Positions 8,140 through 16,076 of a DNA stretch of 64,000 nucleotides are shown piece by piece. Numbering within the stretch: the stretch's first letter is position 1; the number at the start of each line of letters is the position of its first letter. The DNA lies in contig NZ_FNYL01000007.1 in the NCBI RefSeq assembly GCF_900109045.1, positions 62,001-126,000 on the forward strand, given 5' to 3'. The DNA comes from Dyadobacter sp. SG02 (GTDB lineage: Bacteria; Bacteroidota; Bacteroidia; Cytophagales; Spirosomataceae). Made by a program: the position numbers and the translations under genes. Below the pieces are notes generated by a model, which was not told where the DNA came from, ran no database searches, and worked only from the letters and a program-made list of their open reading frames with translations.

Positions 8140-8430
8140 ATGGCAGAGATCAAATTCAAGCTCGATAACCGCCGCCGCGGGGCATTTTACATCGAAGAGG
8201 ATGGCAAGCAAGTGGGCGAAATGGTCATCGGGTTGAGTGAAACCACCTTGACCGTTTACCATACGGAAGTAGACCCGGAGATGGAAGGCCGCGGGCTCGC
8301 ACGCAAAATGCTCGACGCGATGGTCGCTTACGCACGTGAGCAAGGATTGCAGGTAATGCCCCTGTGCGAGTATGTACACGGGCAATTCCGCCGCCATCCC
8401 GAAGAGTTTTCGGACGTCTGGAAAAAATAA
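8140..8430 (+). CDS. Small GNAT-fold N-acetyltransferase (YjdJ/NATD1-like)
   Basis: 96 aa starting MAEIKFKLDNRRRGAFYIEEDGK. The VDPEMEGRGLARKMLDAMVAYAREQGLQVMPLCEYVHGQFRRHPEE stretch contains the acetyl-CoA loop (EGRGLA) and the C-terminal CxYVxxxxxxHPE signature of this minimal GNAT family. Family members are single-domain acetyltransferases of largely unknown substrate. ATG 8140 is chosen because of the promoter at 8100 and the family's usual length. It is convergent with the histidine kinase. Confidence 0.88.
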   Translation: MAEIKFKLDNRRRGAFYIEEDGKQVGEMVIGLSETTLTVYHTEVDPEMEGRGLARKMLDAMVAYAREQGLQVMPLCEYVHGQFRRHPEEFSDVWKK

Positions 8431-8460
8431 CCCCTGCCGCCTCAGAGCGGCTGCGGCAGG
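8421..8460 (-). terminator. Hairpin terminator between convergent genes
   Basis: CCTGCCGC (8433-8440) pairs with GCGGCAGG (8453-8460). Read on the minus strand the stem is followed by a T-rich run (TTATTTTTT, 8428-8421), so it would end the histidine kinase transcript; it overlaps both 3' ends. Confidence 0.6.
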
Positions 8461-10844
8461 TAAACGATGAAAGTGGCGCCTTCGCCGGGCTTGCTTTGCG
8501 CGGTAATGTAGCCGTGGTGGTTCTGAACGACCTTTTTACACAAGGCCAATCCAATACCCGAGCCCGAGTATTCGCTGCGCCCGTGCAGCCGCTGGAACAT
8601 CTGGAAAATGCGGTCGAGGTAAATTTCGTCGAAGCCGATGCCATTGTCGCTCACTTCGAGGCGGATGTAGCGGTGGTCGGGCAGCAGTTTCGGTAATGTC
8701 TTTTTCTCCGCTTCCTCCACTTCCCGGTACGATAGCCTGATGACCGATTCCTGGTCGGGCAACCGGTATTTGACCGCATTGCTGATCAGGTTTTGCATTA
8801 ACTGCGTCAGTTGCGACACATTGCCCCAGACAACCGGCAGGTCTTCCACAATAACATCGGTCTTTTGCTCCTGAATTGATATTTCGAGATCGGCCAGCAC
8901 CGATTGGACAATGTCCCTGATCCGTACTTCATCGAATTCGCCCTCGCGGGTGGTCAGGCGCGAGTAGGCGAGCAGGTCGTCGATCATCGCCGACATTCTC
9001 TTCGACGCGTCCTGGATGCGGTTCAGCATATACTTGCCATTGTCATCGAGCTTGTCGGAATAAGTCGAGAGCAGGCGTGAGCCAAACGACTGGATTTTCC
9101 GAAGCGGCTCCTGCATATCATGGCTGGCGGCGTAGGCGAATTGTTGCAGATTATTATTGGAATTCACCAGCTCGATATTGGCCTGGTGCAGCTCGTCCGT
9201 CCGCTGACCTACGCGCCTTTCCAGCTCGCTGGCGAGTTGGCGGTAGCGTTCCTCGCTTTGTTCCAGTTCCTGGCGGGACATTACCTGCTCGGTCACGTCC
9301 ACCGCCATATCGAGGATAGCATATACTTCACCCCTCGTGTTTTTCAGAGGTTTGTAGGTATAATCGTAATAAAAGGTTTGGAGCGTACCGTCTATCACCA
9401 GTTCCGTCCTTGCGCCTTGTTCGGAATGGGCTTCGCCGGTTTGGTAAATGCGTTGCAGAATAGCTTCAAACGGCTGGCCTTTGAGCTCCGGCAATGCCTC
9501 GTGAAGTGGTTTCCCCACGACAGATCGCCCTTTTCCCCACACTTTCAGCATGGCCTCATTGGGAATGTCGATCACCATTTCTTTTCCTACAAACAATGCC
9601 GTAGCAACGGGCGCCTGCTCGATCAGCGTCCGCAAATGCTCTTCATTTACTTTCAGTTGCTGCTCCGACTCGATACGGTCGGTAATATCCATCACGATGC
9701 CGGATAGCGAGACGGCTTTTCCCATGCTGTCGTACAGGTAGCGTCCGAGCACGCGTACCCAATGTACGGAACCGTCGTTCCAGACAAACCGCGCTTCGTA
9801 GCGCAACTCCCCGTTGTCCGCCGCTTCGGCATAAGCCTGGTTCCGGATATGTACGTCATCCGGGTGAAGACTTGCTAGGAGAATATCCCTTGTCATATTA
9901 GCGACCTCGCTTCCGGTAATGATTCGCGCCATGGTAGGGGAGTAGATGATCTCGTTCGTGGCGAGCGTCACCATGAACGATCCCGCGCCGGAGCCCTCGA
10001 TGGTCATCGCTGCTTGCTGGTCGGCCCAGGCAATTTTTTCCTGGCTGGTGATCTCCGAGGTGATTTCGCGGGAAATTCCGGAAAAGCGGTTAGGCTTTCC
10101 GGATGGATCGAAATAGGCCTGACCGGTGCAATGCAGCCACCGGAGTTTGCGGTCATTGGCGCCGATAACCCTGTACCGCACATCATAAGGTACCCGCAGC
10201 GAAGGATCGAGCGTTCGTTCGATGGCCTCAATTACCCGGGCGCGGTCGTCGGGGTGGATAAATTGTACCAGGCGCTCATAGTACATATCGGCCTCTGCCG
10301 GATAGCCATAGAGTTCTTTACAGCGATCGTTGAAGAGCGCGGATTGATCTGCGGGATTCAAATTCCAGGTACCCAGCTGGGCGGCCTGGATAGCGAACGT
10401 GAGGTTTTCTTCGCTTTCTTCGCGGGCTTTATCGGAATGCAGCTGCCGGGAAATGTCCATCATGGAACCCACTATGCGCACGGGCTTGCCCTCGCTCTGG
10501 ATCGTGTAGCCACGGTCGTGTACGTGTGCGTACGAGCCGTCGGCCCGCCGGAACCGGTAAAAATCCGACCAGTTGCTTTCCCCTTTTTCGATAATCCCGT
10601 AAATCTTTTTCACGACTTGCTCCTGGTCGTCGGGGTGAATGCGGTCGAACCAGGAATTGGGCCCGCTTTCGATCTCTTCGGGGCGGTATCCGAAAATTTC
10701 CTGCATACCCTCGTTCCACCAAACGGTCCCCCGTGTCAAATCCCAGTCCCAGATCACGTCATGGGTAGCTTTTGCCACAAGTTTAAACCGTTCGATCGCC
10801 AGCAGCAGGTCGTTTTCAGGCTCATTAAGGGTTGTATCAGTCAT
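8442..10844 (-). CDS. Orphan hybrid-free sensor histidine kinase with four PAS domains
   Basis: 800 aa, no membrane segment, so cytoplasmic. Four PAS units are visible at about residues 14-135, 145-265, 270-395 and 400-520, each ending in a PAC-like phrase (RIVGSMMDISRQ, RFSGISREITSE, SLSGIVMDITDR, AILDMAVDVTEQ). A coiled-coil linker (LEQSEERYRQLASELERRVGQ) leads to a HisKA domain with the phospho-acceptor H575 in AYAASHDMQEPLRK, then the HATPase_c boxes LISNAVKYR (N), DNGIGFD (G1) and GSGIGLALCKKV (G2). This layout is typical of the phytochrome-like Bacteroidota kinases. No response regulator lies nearby, so its output partner is unknown. Confidence 0.92.
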   Translation of the reverse strand: MTDTTLNEPENDLLLAIERFKLVAKATHDVIWDWDLTRGTVWWNEGMQEIFGYRPEEIESGPNSWFDRIHPDDQEQVVKKIYGIIEKGESNWSDFYRFRRADGSYAHVHDRGYTIQSEGKPVRIVGSMMDISRQLHSDKAREESEENLTFAIQAAQLGTWNLNPADQSALFNDRCKELYGYPAEADMYYERLVQFIHPDDRARVIEAIERTLDPSLRVPYDVRYRVIGANDRKLRWLHCTGQAYFDPSGKPNRFSGISREITSEITSQEKIAWADQQAAMTIEGSGAGSFMVTLATNEIIYSPTMARIITGSEVANMTRDILLASLHPDDVHIRNQAYAEAADNGELRYEARFVWNDGSVHWVRVLGRYLYDSMGKAVSLSGIVMDITDRIESEQQLKVNEEHLRTLIEQAPVATALFVGKEMVIDIPNEAMLKVWGKGRSVVGKPLHEALPELKGQPFEAILQRIYQTGEAHSEQGARTELVIDGTLQTFYYDYTYKPLKNTRGEVYAILDMAVDVTEQVMSRQELEQSEERYRQLASELERRVGQRTDELHQANIELVNSNNNLQQFAYAASHDMQEPLRKIQSFGSRLLSTYSDKLDDNGKYMLNRIQDASKRMSAMIDDLLAYSRLTTREGEFDEVRIRDIVQSVLADLEISIQEQKTDVIVEDLPVVWGNVSQLTQLMQNLISNAVKYRLPDQESVIRLSYREVEEAEKKTLPKLLPDHRYIRLEVSDNGIGFDEIYLDRIFQMFQRLHGRSEYSGSGIGLALCKKVVQNHHGYITAQSKPGEGATFIVYLPQPL

Positions 10845-11070
10845 TGGTTAAAAACTTCCTCAGGTTTACGTTTGCGCCATTGTATGGCCGGCATACGTTG
10901 TAAAAATACGCATATTAGGCTAAAAGCAATGTTGGGTTACTTGCTGCGGATACCCGTGAAGAAAATGCGTCTCCCGATTTTCCCGCGAATGCCCATTCAA
11001 GTAAAAATCCTTCTGAAACCACTTTAACCAACATTAGAAAAAAGTATACTAGCCACAAACCGACTGTGCC

Positions 11071-11709
11071 ATGAGGAAACTCCCGTTCTATTTCGCTTGC
11101 ACCGCTGCCCTGGCATTTGCCGGATGTATCATGATCCAGCCCCAAAAACCGGTTGCTCTTTTCGACGGGAAGACATTCCGGGGATGGGAGGGCGACACCG
11201 TCAAGACCTGGAAAATTGAAGACGGCGCCATTGCCGGCGGGTCGCTGGTGGAAAACGTGCCACATAACGAGTTCCTGTGTACGCGCAAGGAATATGGTAA
11301 TTTTATATTAAAGGTTAAATTCAAACTGACCGGTAATGAGGGATTTATCAATACGGGCGTTCAATTCCATAGCAAGCGTTTGCAAAATCCGCCTTACGAA
11401 ATGACGGGTTACCAGGCCGATCTGGGCGATAAATACTGGGCAAGTTTGTACGATGAATCGAGGCGTAACAAGACATTGATCGCGCCCGACTCCGGATTGG
11501 TCGAAAAAATCGTGAAACGGAATGATTGGAATAACTACGAGGTGCACAGTCGGAACGGCCGCATCCAGCTTTTCCTGAACGGCACCCAAACGGTCGATTA
11601 CACCGAGCCTGACAAATCCATTCCGCAAAAAGGGCTCATAGGCCTCCAAATCCACGGCGGTGGAAAGGCCAAGGTGTTTTATAAGGATTTGATGATTGAA
11701 GAGCTTTAA
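11071..11709 (+). CDS. DUF1080 lipoprotein (3-keto-glycoside hydrolase family)
   Basis: 212 aa. The signal ends in a lipobox (ALAFAGC, Cys at residue 19), so it is membrane-anchored. KPVALFDGKTFRGWEGD is the hallmark start of DUF1080 (PF06439), a concanavalin-like beta-sandwich; GFINTGVQFHSKRL, YQADLGDKYWASLYDE and GLIGLQIHGGGKAKVFYKDLMIEEL complete it. Members have been linked to hydrolysis of 3-keto-disaccharides or glycosides. It is divergent from the histidine kinase and followed by a large hairpin and a convergent DinB-like gene. Confidence 0.9.
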   Translation: MRKLPFYFACTAALAFAGCIMIQPQKPVALFDGKTFRGWEGDTVKTWKIEDGAIAGGSLVENVPHNEFLCTRKEYGNFILKVKFKLTGNEGFINTGVQFHSKRLQNPPYEMTGYQADLGDKYWASLYDESRRNKTLIAPDSGLVEKIVKRNDWNNYEVHSRNGRIQLFLNGTQTVDYTEPDKSIPQKGLIGLQIHGGGKAKVFYKDLMIEEL

Positions 11710-11731
11710 TACAAAACGGGCGGTACATCGT

Positions 11732-11783
11732 CAGTCGGCGTAGTCGAAGGCGCTTATGTAAATGTCTTCGATTACGCCGACTG
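11732..11783. terminator. Long hairpin between convergent genes
   Basis: CAGTCGGCGTAGTCGAAGGC (11732-11751) and GTCTTCGATTACGCCGACTG (11764-11783) form a ~20-bp stem with two mismatches and a 12-nt loop. There is no T-run on either side, so it may be a bidirectional transcript end or a remnant of a duplicated inverted sequence. Confidence 0.55.
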
Positions 11784-11789
11784 GCGGTA

Positions 11790-12272
11790 TTACTTCCAAA
11801 TCCCCAGCAAGCGCCGGGCTACGATGATTTCCGCGATGTGGTAGGAGTTGTGGTCGGCGATCAGCATCGCTTCACGAACGATATTCTGCCCGCTACCCCA
11901 GGGCAACGGACTAAACAGATCGTTCTCTTCATTTTGTAAAAGTTGGAAAAAACGCTGCTGGTCCTCCTGGATTTCTTTCACGCTGGCTTCCCATTCCTCG
12001 TCAGTGACATTATCGGTCGGTTGAGGCCAGTATTCGTCGGGCCAGACGAGCGTTTTGTAATCTTTCGAAATCGAAAAATCGACGATATCCTTCTGGGCGA
12101 TGCGGATGTGTTCCATTAGCTGCCAGATGCTGTACGGCAGGTTATCCGGGATCACGGCGCGCTGGTTGGAAGGGATACCGGTGATCGCTTCTTCGAGTGT
12201 GACGTGTGCGTTTCCGCCCCTGATGAGGTCGGTGAGTTCGTTAATCAGTTTTTTTCGCTGGTCGGCGTGCAT
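11790..12272 (-). CDS. DinB/YfiT-like four-helix metalloprotein
   Basis: 160 aa. The DinB four-helix bundle is marked by SIWQLMEHIRIAQ (H55) and IADHNSYHIAEII (H141, H145), the three His that bind a divalent metal in this fold. YWPQP and PWGSGQNIVRE are typical loop motifs. Members act in bacillithiol- or glutathione-linked transfer reactions or are uncharacterised; no reaction can be assigned here. It is unrelated to DNA polymerase IV despite the shared name. Confidence 0.85.
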   Translation of the reverse strand: MHADQRKKLINELTDLIRGGNAHVTLEEAITGIPSNQRAVIPDNLPYSIWQLMEHIRIAQKDIVDFSISKDYKTLVWPDEYWPQPTDNVTDEEWEASVKEIQEDQQRFFQLLQNEENDLFSPLPWGSGQNIVREAMLIADHNSYHIAEIIVARRLLGIWK

Positions 12273-12400
12273 GGAACGTTAGTTATTAGTAGGGTGGGGA
12301 ATAAGGTGGCAAAATGTACATATTTTTGATTTACGGGCGCAACAAATCCTGAATTGTTTAAATTAGGGGATCATCTTCTTAAACCTTTGAAATACTTCAA

Positions 12401-13780
12401 ATGAAGCCCGACCGTCGTAATTTCATCAAAAACGTAACTGCCGCGTCTGCACTGTTAGCCACGGAAAGCATTGCCAAACCTTTTAACATCATCAAGGACC
12501 TCAAAAAAATCAGTCCTAACGACAAGATCCGATTCGCCACGATAGGGATGGGTATCCAGGGGCACAGCGATACCAAGGCGGCGCTGCGCAGCTCGCAGGA
12601 TGTGGAGTTTGTGGCCGCCGCCGATTTGTACGATGGCCGCCTTACCCGCGTGAAGGAGCTTTACGGAAAGGATATTTTCACCACCAGAGACTACCGCCAG
12701 ATCCTTGAAAGAAAGGATATCGACGCGGTACTCATCGTTACACCCGACCATTGGCACGACCACATTACCAAAGCTGCATTGCAGGCCGGAAAGAACGTGT
12801 ATTGCGAAAAGCCGATGGTACACCATATCAATGAAGGATTGTCGGTAATTGATGCCTGGAAGAAATCGGGCAAAACAATGCAGGTCGGCAGCCAGCGGAT
12901 CAGTTCGGCTTCTTTTAAAGAGGCCAAGAAAATGTTCCAGGCAGGCGATATCGGTGAGATCAATTATGTCGAATCGAATAACGACCGTTTCAATGCCATC
13001 GGCGCGTGGAACTACTCGATCCCGACCGACGCGTCGCCCAGCACCGTCGATTGGGATACCTACCTCGGCGACGCGCCCAAGCGCGCATTCGATGCGAAAC
13101 GGTTTTTCCGTTGGAGAAACTACCAGGATTACGGCACGGGCGTGGGCGGCGACCTTTTTGTACACCTCATTACCGGCGTGCATTTCGTGACGAATTCACT
13201 TGGTCCCGAGCGCGTCATGTCGTCCGGGGAGCTCAGCTACTGGAAAGACGGCCGCGACGTGCCTGATGTACTCGTATCGATCCTGGATTACCCCAAAACC
13301 GACATTCATGCCAATTTCCAGATGGTACTCCGCGTGAACTTCGCCAATGCGGGCGCCATTGCGAACAATACCCGCATTATCGGTACGGAAGGGCAGATCG
13401 AATTTACGGAAAACAACCTGGTACTCACCAAGAAGAAACTGCCCAAAGCCCCCGGAATGGGAGGCTACGACAGTTTCAATACCTTCTCGGAAGCACAGCA
13501 AAAGGAATTCAAAAAGCAATACGACGCGCAGTATCCCGACGACACCCGGAAAGCGGAGCCTGTCAAAGAAGTGAAGTTCGAAGCGCCCAAAGAGGACGAT
13601 GCGCACGCCAACCATTTCAGGGATTTCTTCGAGAATGTGAAAAAGGGTAGTGTGGGGACGGTGGAAGATCCGGTATTCGGGTTCCGTGCGGCCGCGCCGG
13701 TGTTGGCCTGCAACGAAAGCTATTTCAGTAAGAAAATTGTCCAATGGGACCCGGTGGCCATGAAAATGAAGAAGAAATAA
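12401..13780 (+). CDS. Tat-exported Gfo/Idh/MocA-family oxidoreductase
   Basis: 459 aa. MKPDRRNFIKNVTAASALLATES is a twin-arginine signal (DRRNFIKN). A Rossmann domain (IRFATIGMGIQGH) and the EKPMVHH motif (EKP lysine) define an NAD(P)-dependent sugar or cyclitol oxidoreductase; the C-terminal domain has the long insert common in exported Bacteroidota members. Exported members carry tightly bound cofactor because they fold before transport (known for Tat substrates). Together with DUF1080 and the exported isomerase it suggests periplasmic sugar oxidation. It ends at a strong terminator. Confidence 0.9.
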   Translation: MKPDRRNFIKNVTAASALLATESIAKPFNIIKDLKKISPNDKIRFATIGMGIQGHSDTKAALRSSQDVEFVAAADLYDGRLTRVKELYGKDIFTTRDYRQILERKDIDAVLIVTPDHWHDHITKAALQAGKNVYCEKPMVHHINEGLSVIDAWKKSGKTMQVGSQRISSASFKEAKKMFQAGDIGEINYVESNNDRFNAIGAWNYSIPTDASPSTVDWDTYLGDAPKRAFDAKRFFRWRNYQDYGTGVGGDLFVHLITGVHFVTNSLGPERVMSSGELSYWKDGRDVPDVLVSILDYPKTDIHANFQMVLRVNFANAGAIANNTRIIGTEGQIEFTENNLVLTKKKLPKAPGMGGYDSFNTFSEAQQKEFKKQYDAQYPDDTRKAEPVKEVKFEAPKEDDAHANHFRDFFENVKKGSVGTVEDPVFGFRAAAPVLACNESYFSKKIVQWDPVAMKMKKK

Positions 13781-13793
13781 AAACCTTCATACC

Positions 13794-13830
13794 AAGCGGG
13801 AGATGCACAGCGTCTCCCGCTTTTCTTGTT
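13794..13830 (+). terminator. Intrinsic terminator after Gfo/Idh/MocA gene
   Basis: AAGCGGGAGA (13794-13803) and TCTCCCGCTT (13813-13822) form a perfect 10-bp stem with a 9-nt loop followed by TTCTTGTTT. It overlaps any reading frame starting at 13803 and so supports the later esterase start at 13857. Confidence 0.85.
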
Positions 13831-13856
13831 TCAACCCAAACCCGACTGTTCCTGGT

Positions 13857-14717
13857 ATGAAGATCATAGTTACGATCGCATTGGCCGCCATGCTGGCCAT
13901 CCCGGCGCTTGCCCAGACGGGGAAGGTGCTCGACAACCTGTCGCTACCCTCCAAGGTGCTCAAATCCGAAAGGAAATTCGCCATTTACCTCCCACCCGAT
14001 TACGCCACATCCGAGCGGAGCTACCCGGTCATGTATCTGCTGCACGGCGCGGGCGACGACCACACCGGCTGGGTGCAGTTCGGTGAGGTACTGCACATTG
14101 CCGATAAGGCGATCCGCGAGGGAACAGCCACACCGATGATCATCGTTATGCCGGACGCGAATACGGGCAGGAGAGGGTATTTCAATGACGTGAAGGGCGA
14201 CTGGAACTACGAGGACTTCTTTTTCACCGAGCTGATGCCGTACGTCGAGAAGAAATTTCGCATTAAAAGCGAAAAACGGTTCAGGGCTATTGCCGGACTA
14301 TCGATGGGTGGCGGGGGGAGCTTCATGTACGCCTTGCACCACCCCGAGCTGTTTTCGTCGGCCTGTCCGCTCAGCGCATCCACCGGCCCGATTACCCTCG
14401 ACGATGCCAGAAAGAACCTGATTAGGAACAACCCGAATATCGCGGATTCCACCGTCGAAAGGTACTATAACCGTCACAGTGCATTGGCATTGATCAATAG
14501 CATTGCCGAAGACCAGAAAAAGGCTGTTCGCTGGTATATCGATTGTGGCGACGACGATTTTCTGTACGAAGGCAATAGTCTCGTTCACATTGCATTACGA
14601 AAAAAAGAGGTGCCGCACGAGTTCCGCGTACGCGAGGGCGGGCACACCTGGACCTACTGGCGCGAGTCGCTGCCGGAGGTGCTCGCATTTGTTTCCAAAG
14701 CATTTCATCAGTTCTGA
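13857..14717 (+). CDS. Secreted CE1/esterase-D-like alpha/beta hydrolase
   Basis: 286 aa from ATG 13857, which gives a clean Sec signal (MKIIVTIALAAMLAIPALAQ). The alpha/beta hydrolase core shows the oxyanion HG in YPVMYLLHGAGDDHTGW, the nucleophile S149 in AGLSMGGGGS, an Asp in YIDCGDDDFLY and a His in REGGHTWTYWRESL. This matches the feruloyl/acetyl xylan esterase and tributyrin esterase group (CE1, PF00756). It lies 5 bp before the SDR gene and probably forms an operon with it. Substrate is likely an acyl-decorated sugar. Confidence 0.88.
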   Translation: MKIIVTIALAAMLAIPALAQTGKVLDNLSLPSKVLKSERKFAIYLPPDYATSERSYPVMYLLHGAGDDHTGWVQFGEVLHIADKAIREGTATPMIIVMPDANTGRRGYFNDVKGDWNYEDFFFTELMPYVEKKFRIKSEKRFRAIAGLSMGGGGSFMYALHHPELFSSACPLSASTGPITLDDARKNLIRNNPNIADSTVERYYNRHSALALINSIAEDQKKAVRWYIDCGDDDFLYEGNSLVHIALRKKEVPHEFRVREGGHTWTYWRESLPEVLAFVSKAFHQF

Positions 14718-14722
14718 TCGCC

Positions 14723-15508
14723 ATGGTACAGGACGTTTTACCGGGTATCAAACAATTTGACCTCACCGGGAAGGTCGCCATTGTCACGGGGGGCTCCAAA
14801 GGCCTCGGGCTGGCAATGGCGGCCGGCCTGGCTTCCGCAGGCTGTGATATTCTGCTGGTCAACCGGAGTGCGGTCGATGGCGAGCGCAGTGCTGCCGAGC
14901 TGTGCATTTCATTCGGGACGCGCGTGCTGTCTTATGCGGCCGACATTACCAACGAAGAGCATGTGAACGCCATGGTGGCCTTTGCCCTGGAAAGTTTCGG
15001 GAAGATCGACATCCTCATCAACAGCGCCGGGATCAACATCCGCGGGCCTATCGACGAACTGTCGCCGGCCGATTTCAAGCACGTCATGGACGTGAACGTA
15101 ACCGGTACCTGGCTGGCTTGCCGCGCGGTGGCGCCACATATGAAGGCACAGCACAGCGGCCGCATTATCAACCTGGCGAGCACACTGGGGCTGGTGGGGT
15201 TGGCCAATCGTACGCCTTACACGGCTAGCAAGGGTGCCATCGTGCAAATGACCCGTGCACTCGCATTGGAACTTGCCCCGTTCGACATTATGGTAAATGC
15301 CATATGCCCCGGACCGTTCCTGACCGAAATGAATATCCCCATTGCCGAAAGTGACGATGCCCGCGATATTATCCTCGGCGCGACTGCGCTGCGACGCTGG
15401 GGGCATCTGCATGAAATTCAGGGTGCCGCCATTTTTCTGGCCAGTAGCGCGGCGAGTTACATGGTGGGTTCGATACTCGCCGTCGATGGCGGATGGACGG
15501 CCCGTTAA
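14723..15508 (+). CDS. Short-chain dehydrogenase/reductase (gluconate 5-dehydrogenase-like)
   Basis: 261 aa. Classical SDR: cofactor motif TGGSKGLG (22-29), NSAG (100-103), catalytic S153, Y166 and K170 (PYTASKGA), and the NAICPGPFLTEMN loop. The start FDLTGKVAIVTGGSKGLG resembles gluconate 5-dehydrogenase and 3-oxoacyl-reductase-like sugar dehydrogenases. No export signal, so it acts in the cytoplasm, possibly on a sugar released by the upstream esterase. An imperfect terminator lies 126 bp after the stop. Confidence 0.88.
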   Translation: MVQDVLPGIKQFDLTGKVAIVTGGSKGLGLAMAAGLASAGCDILLVNRSAVDGERSAAELCISFGTRVLSYAADITNEEHVNAMVAFALESFGKIDILINSAGINIRGPIDELSPADFKHVMDVNVTGTWLACRAVAPHMKAQHSGRIINLASTLGLVGLANRTPYTASKGAIVQMTRALALELAPFDIMVNAICPGPFLTEMNIPIAESDDARDIILGATALRRWGHLHEIQGAAIFLASSAASYMVGSILAVDGGWTAR

Positions 15509-15547
15509 TCGTTTTTTAATCTCGTAAAATATAATTTTTAAAAGATT

Positions 15548-15557
15548 CAAACGTTTG
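15548..15557. promoter_or_regulatory. LacI-type operator-like palindrome
   Basis: CAAACGTTTG is a perfect 10-bp palindrome with a central CG, extended to TTTGCGC on one side. This is the core pattern recognised by many LacI/GalR-family regulators. It lies 40 bp after the SDR gene and about 520 bp before the SusC gene. Assignment is inference from pattern only. Confidence 0.35.
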
Positions 15558-15633
15558 CGCAGCTACTTTCCAATAGATAGCTGCAAAAATACGGTAAGTT
15601 CCTGCAAATTTGCTATTACTATCCCACTAAATG

Positions 15634-15664
15634 CCGTTTCCATGCAATGGAAGCGGTTTTTTAT
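15634..15664 (+). terminator. Intrinsic terminator upstream of SusC leader
   Basis: CCGTTTCCAT (15634-15643) pairs with ATGGAAGCGG (15647-15656) with one G-T pair and a 3-nt loop, followed by eight T. It should end transcription from the esterase-SDR operon. Confidence 0.8.
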
Positions 15665-16076
15665 TGCCCATCCAACTAGTTGCTGCGTATAGAGACCGGT
15701 TTATAGTATACGTCAAGTAACTAGTGGTTATTTTCCAAGAAAACATAGTCAGAAAGCAGGAATACTTGTTTATGTAAATAATTTCATATCTTTTTGTACA
15801 TCCGGTTACTCCAACTGTTCACCTCGGTACTGCCGGATCACAAAATATAACATTTTCGAGTTTAGCTCCCCTTTTAAGTTTAAATAAATAGCCCATCGGT
15901 TACGAACGGTATTTTTGAAATAGGATTTAAAAGATTTTTAGTAAGATAAATTGTGTATGGTAGACACTTCTCTGACTTGTTGAAAAACAAGGGCTTATGC
16001 ATGTAATCCAAGTTGTAATATCCTTTCATTTTTTTATAATTTTTTTAACTATTTACTATCTATCTATACTTAATCT
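15665..16076 (+). other. Long non-coding leader before the first SusC gene
   Basis: About 410 bp without a supported gene. TATTTTTG at 15910-15917 fits the -7 consensus but has no good -33 element, so the SusC promoter is only tentatively placed; the mRNA leader would then be ~150 nt. AT content rises strongly toward the start codon. I see no tRNA or riboswitch that I can name. Confidence 0.4.

Noticed and set aside
7065..8159. Longer start for the APH-like kinase at 8159
   Set aside because: It would run over the start and promoter of the divergent acetyltransferase gene; ATG 8066 fits the family length.
10014..11027. 337-codon open frame on the plus strand
   Set aside because: Mostly antisense to the PAS histidine kinase and without family motifs or a plausible start.
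13803..14717. Earlier start for the CE1-like esterase at 13803
   Set aside because: The extra 18 codons cover a perfect terminator hairpin of the preceding gene, and the signal peptide begins at 13857.
15559..15584. Small hairpin GCAGCTA/TAGCTGC in the SusC leader
   Set aside because: Seven base pairs with a 12-nt loop and no T-run in the right direction; too weak to call a terminator or riboswitch.
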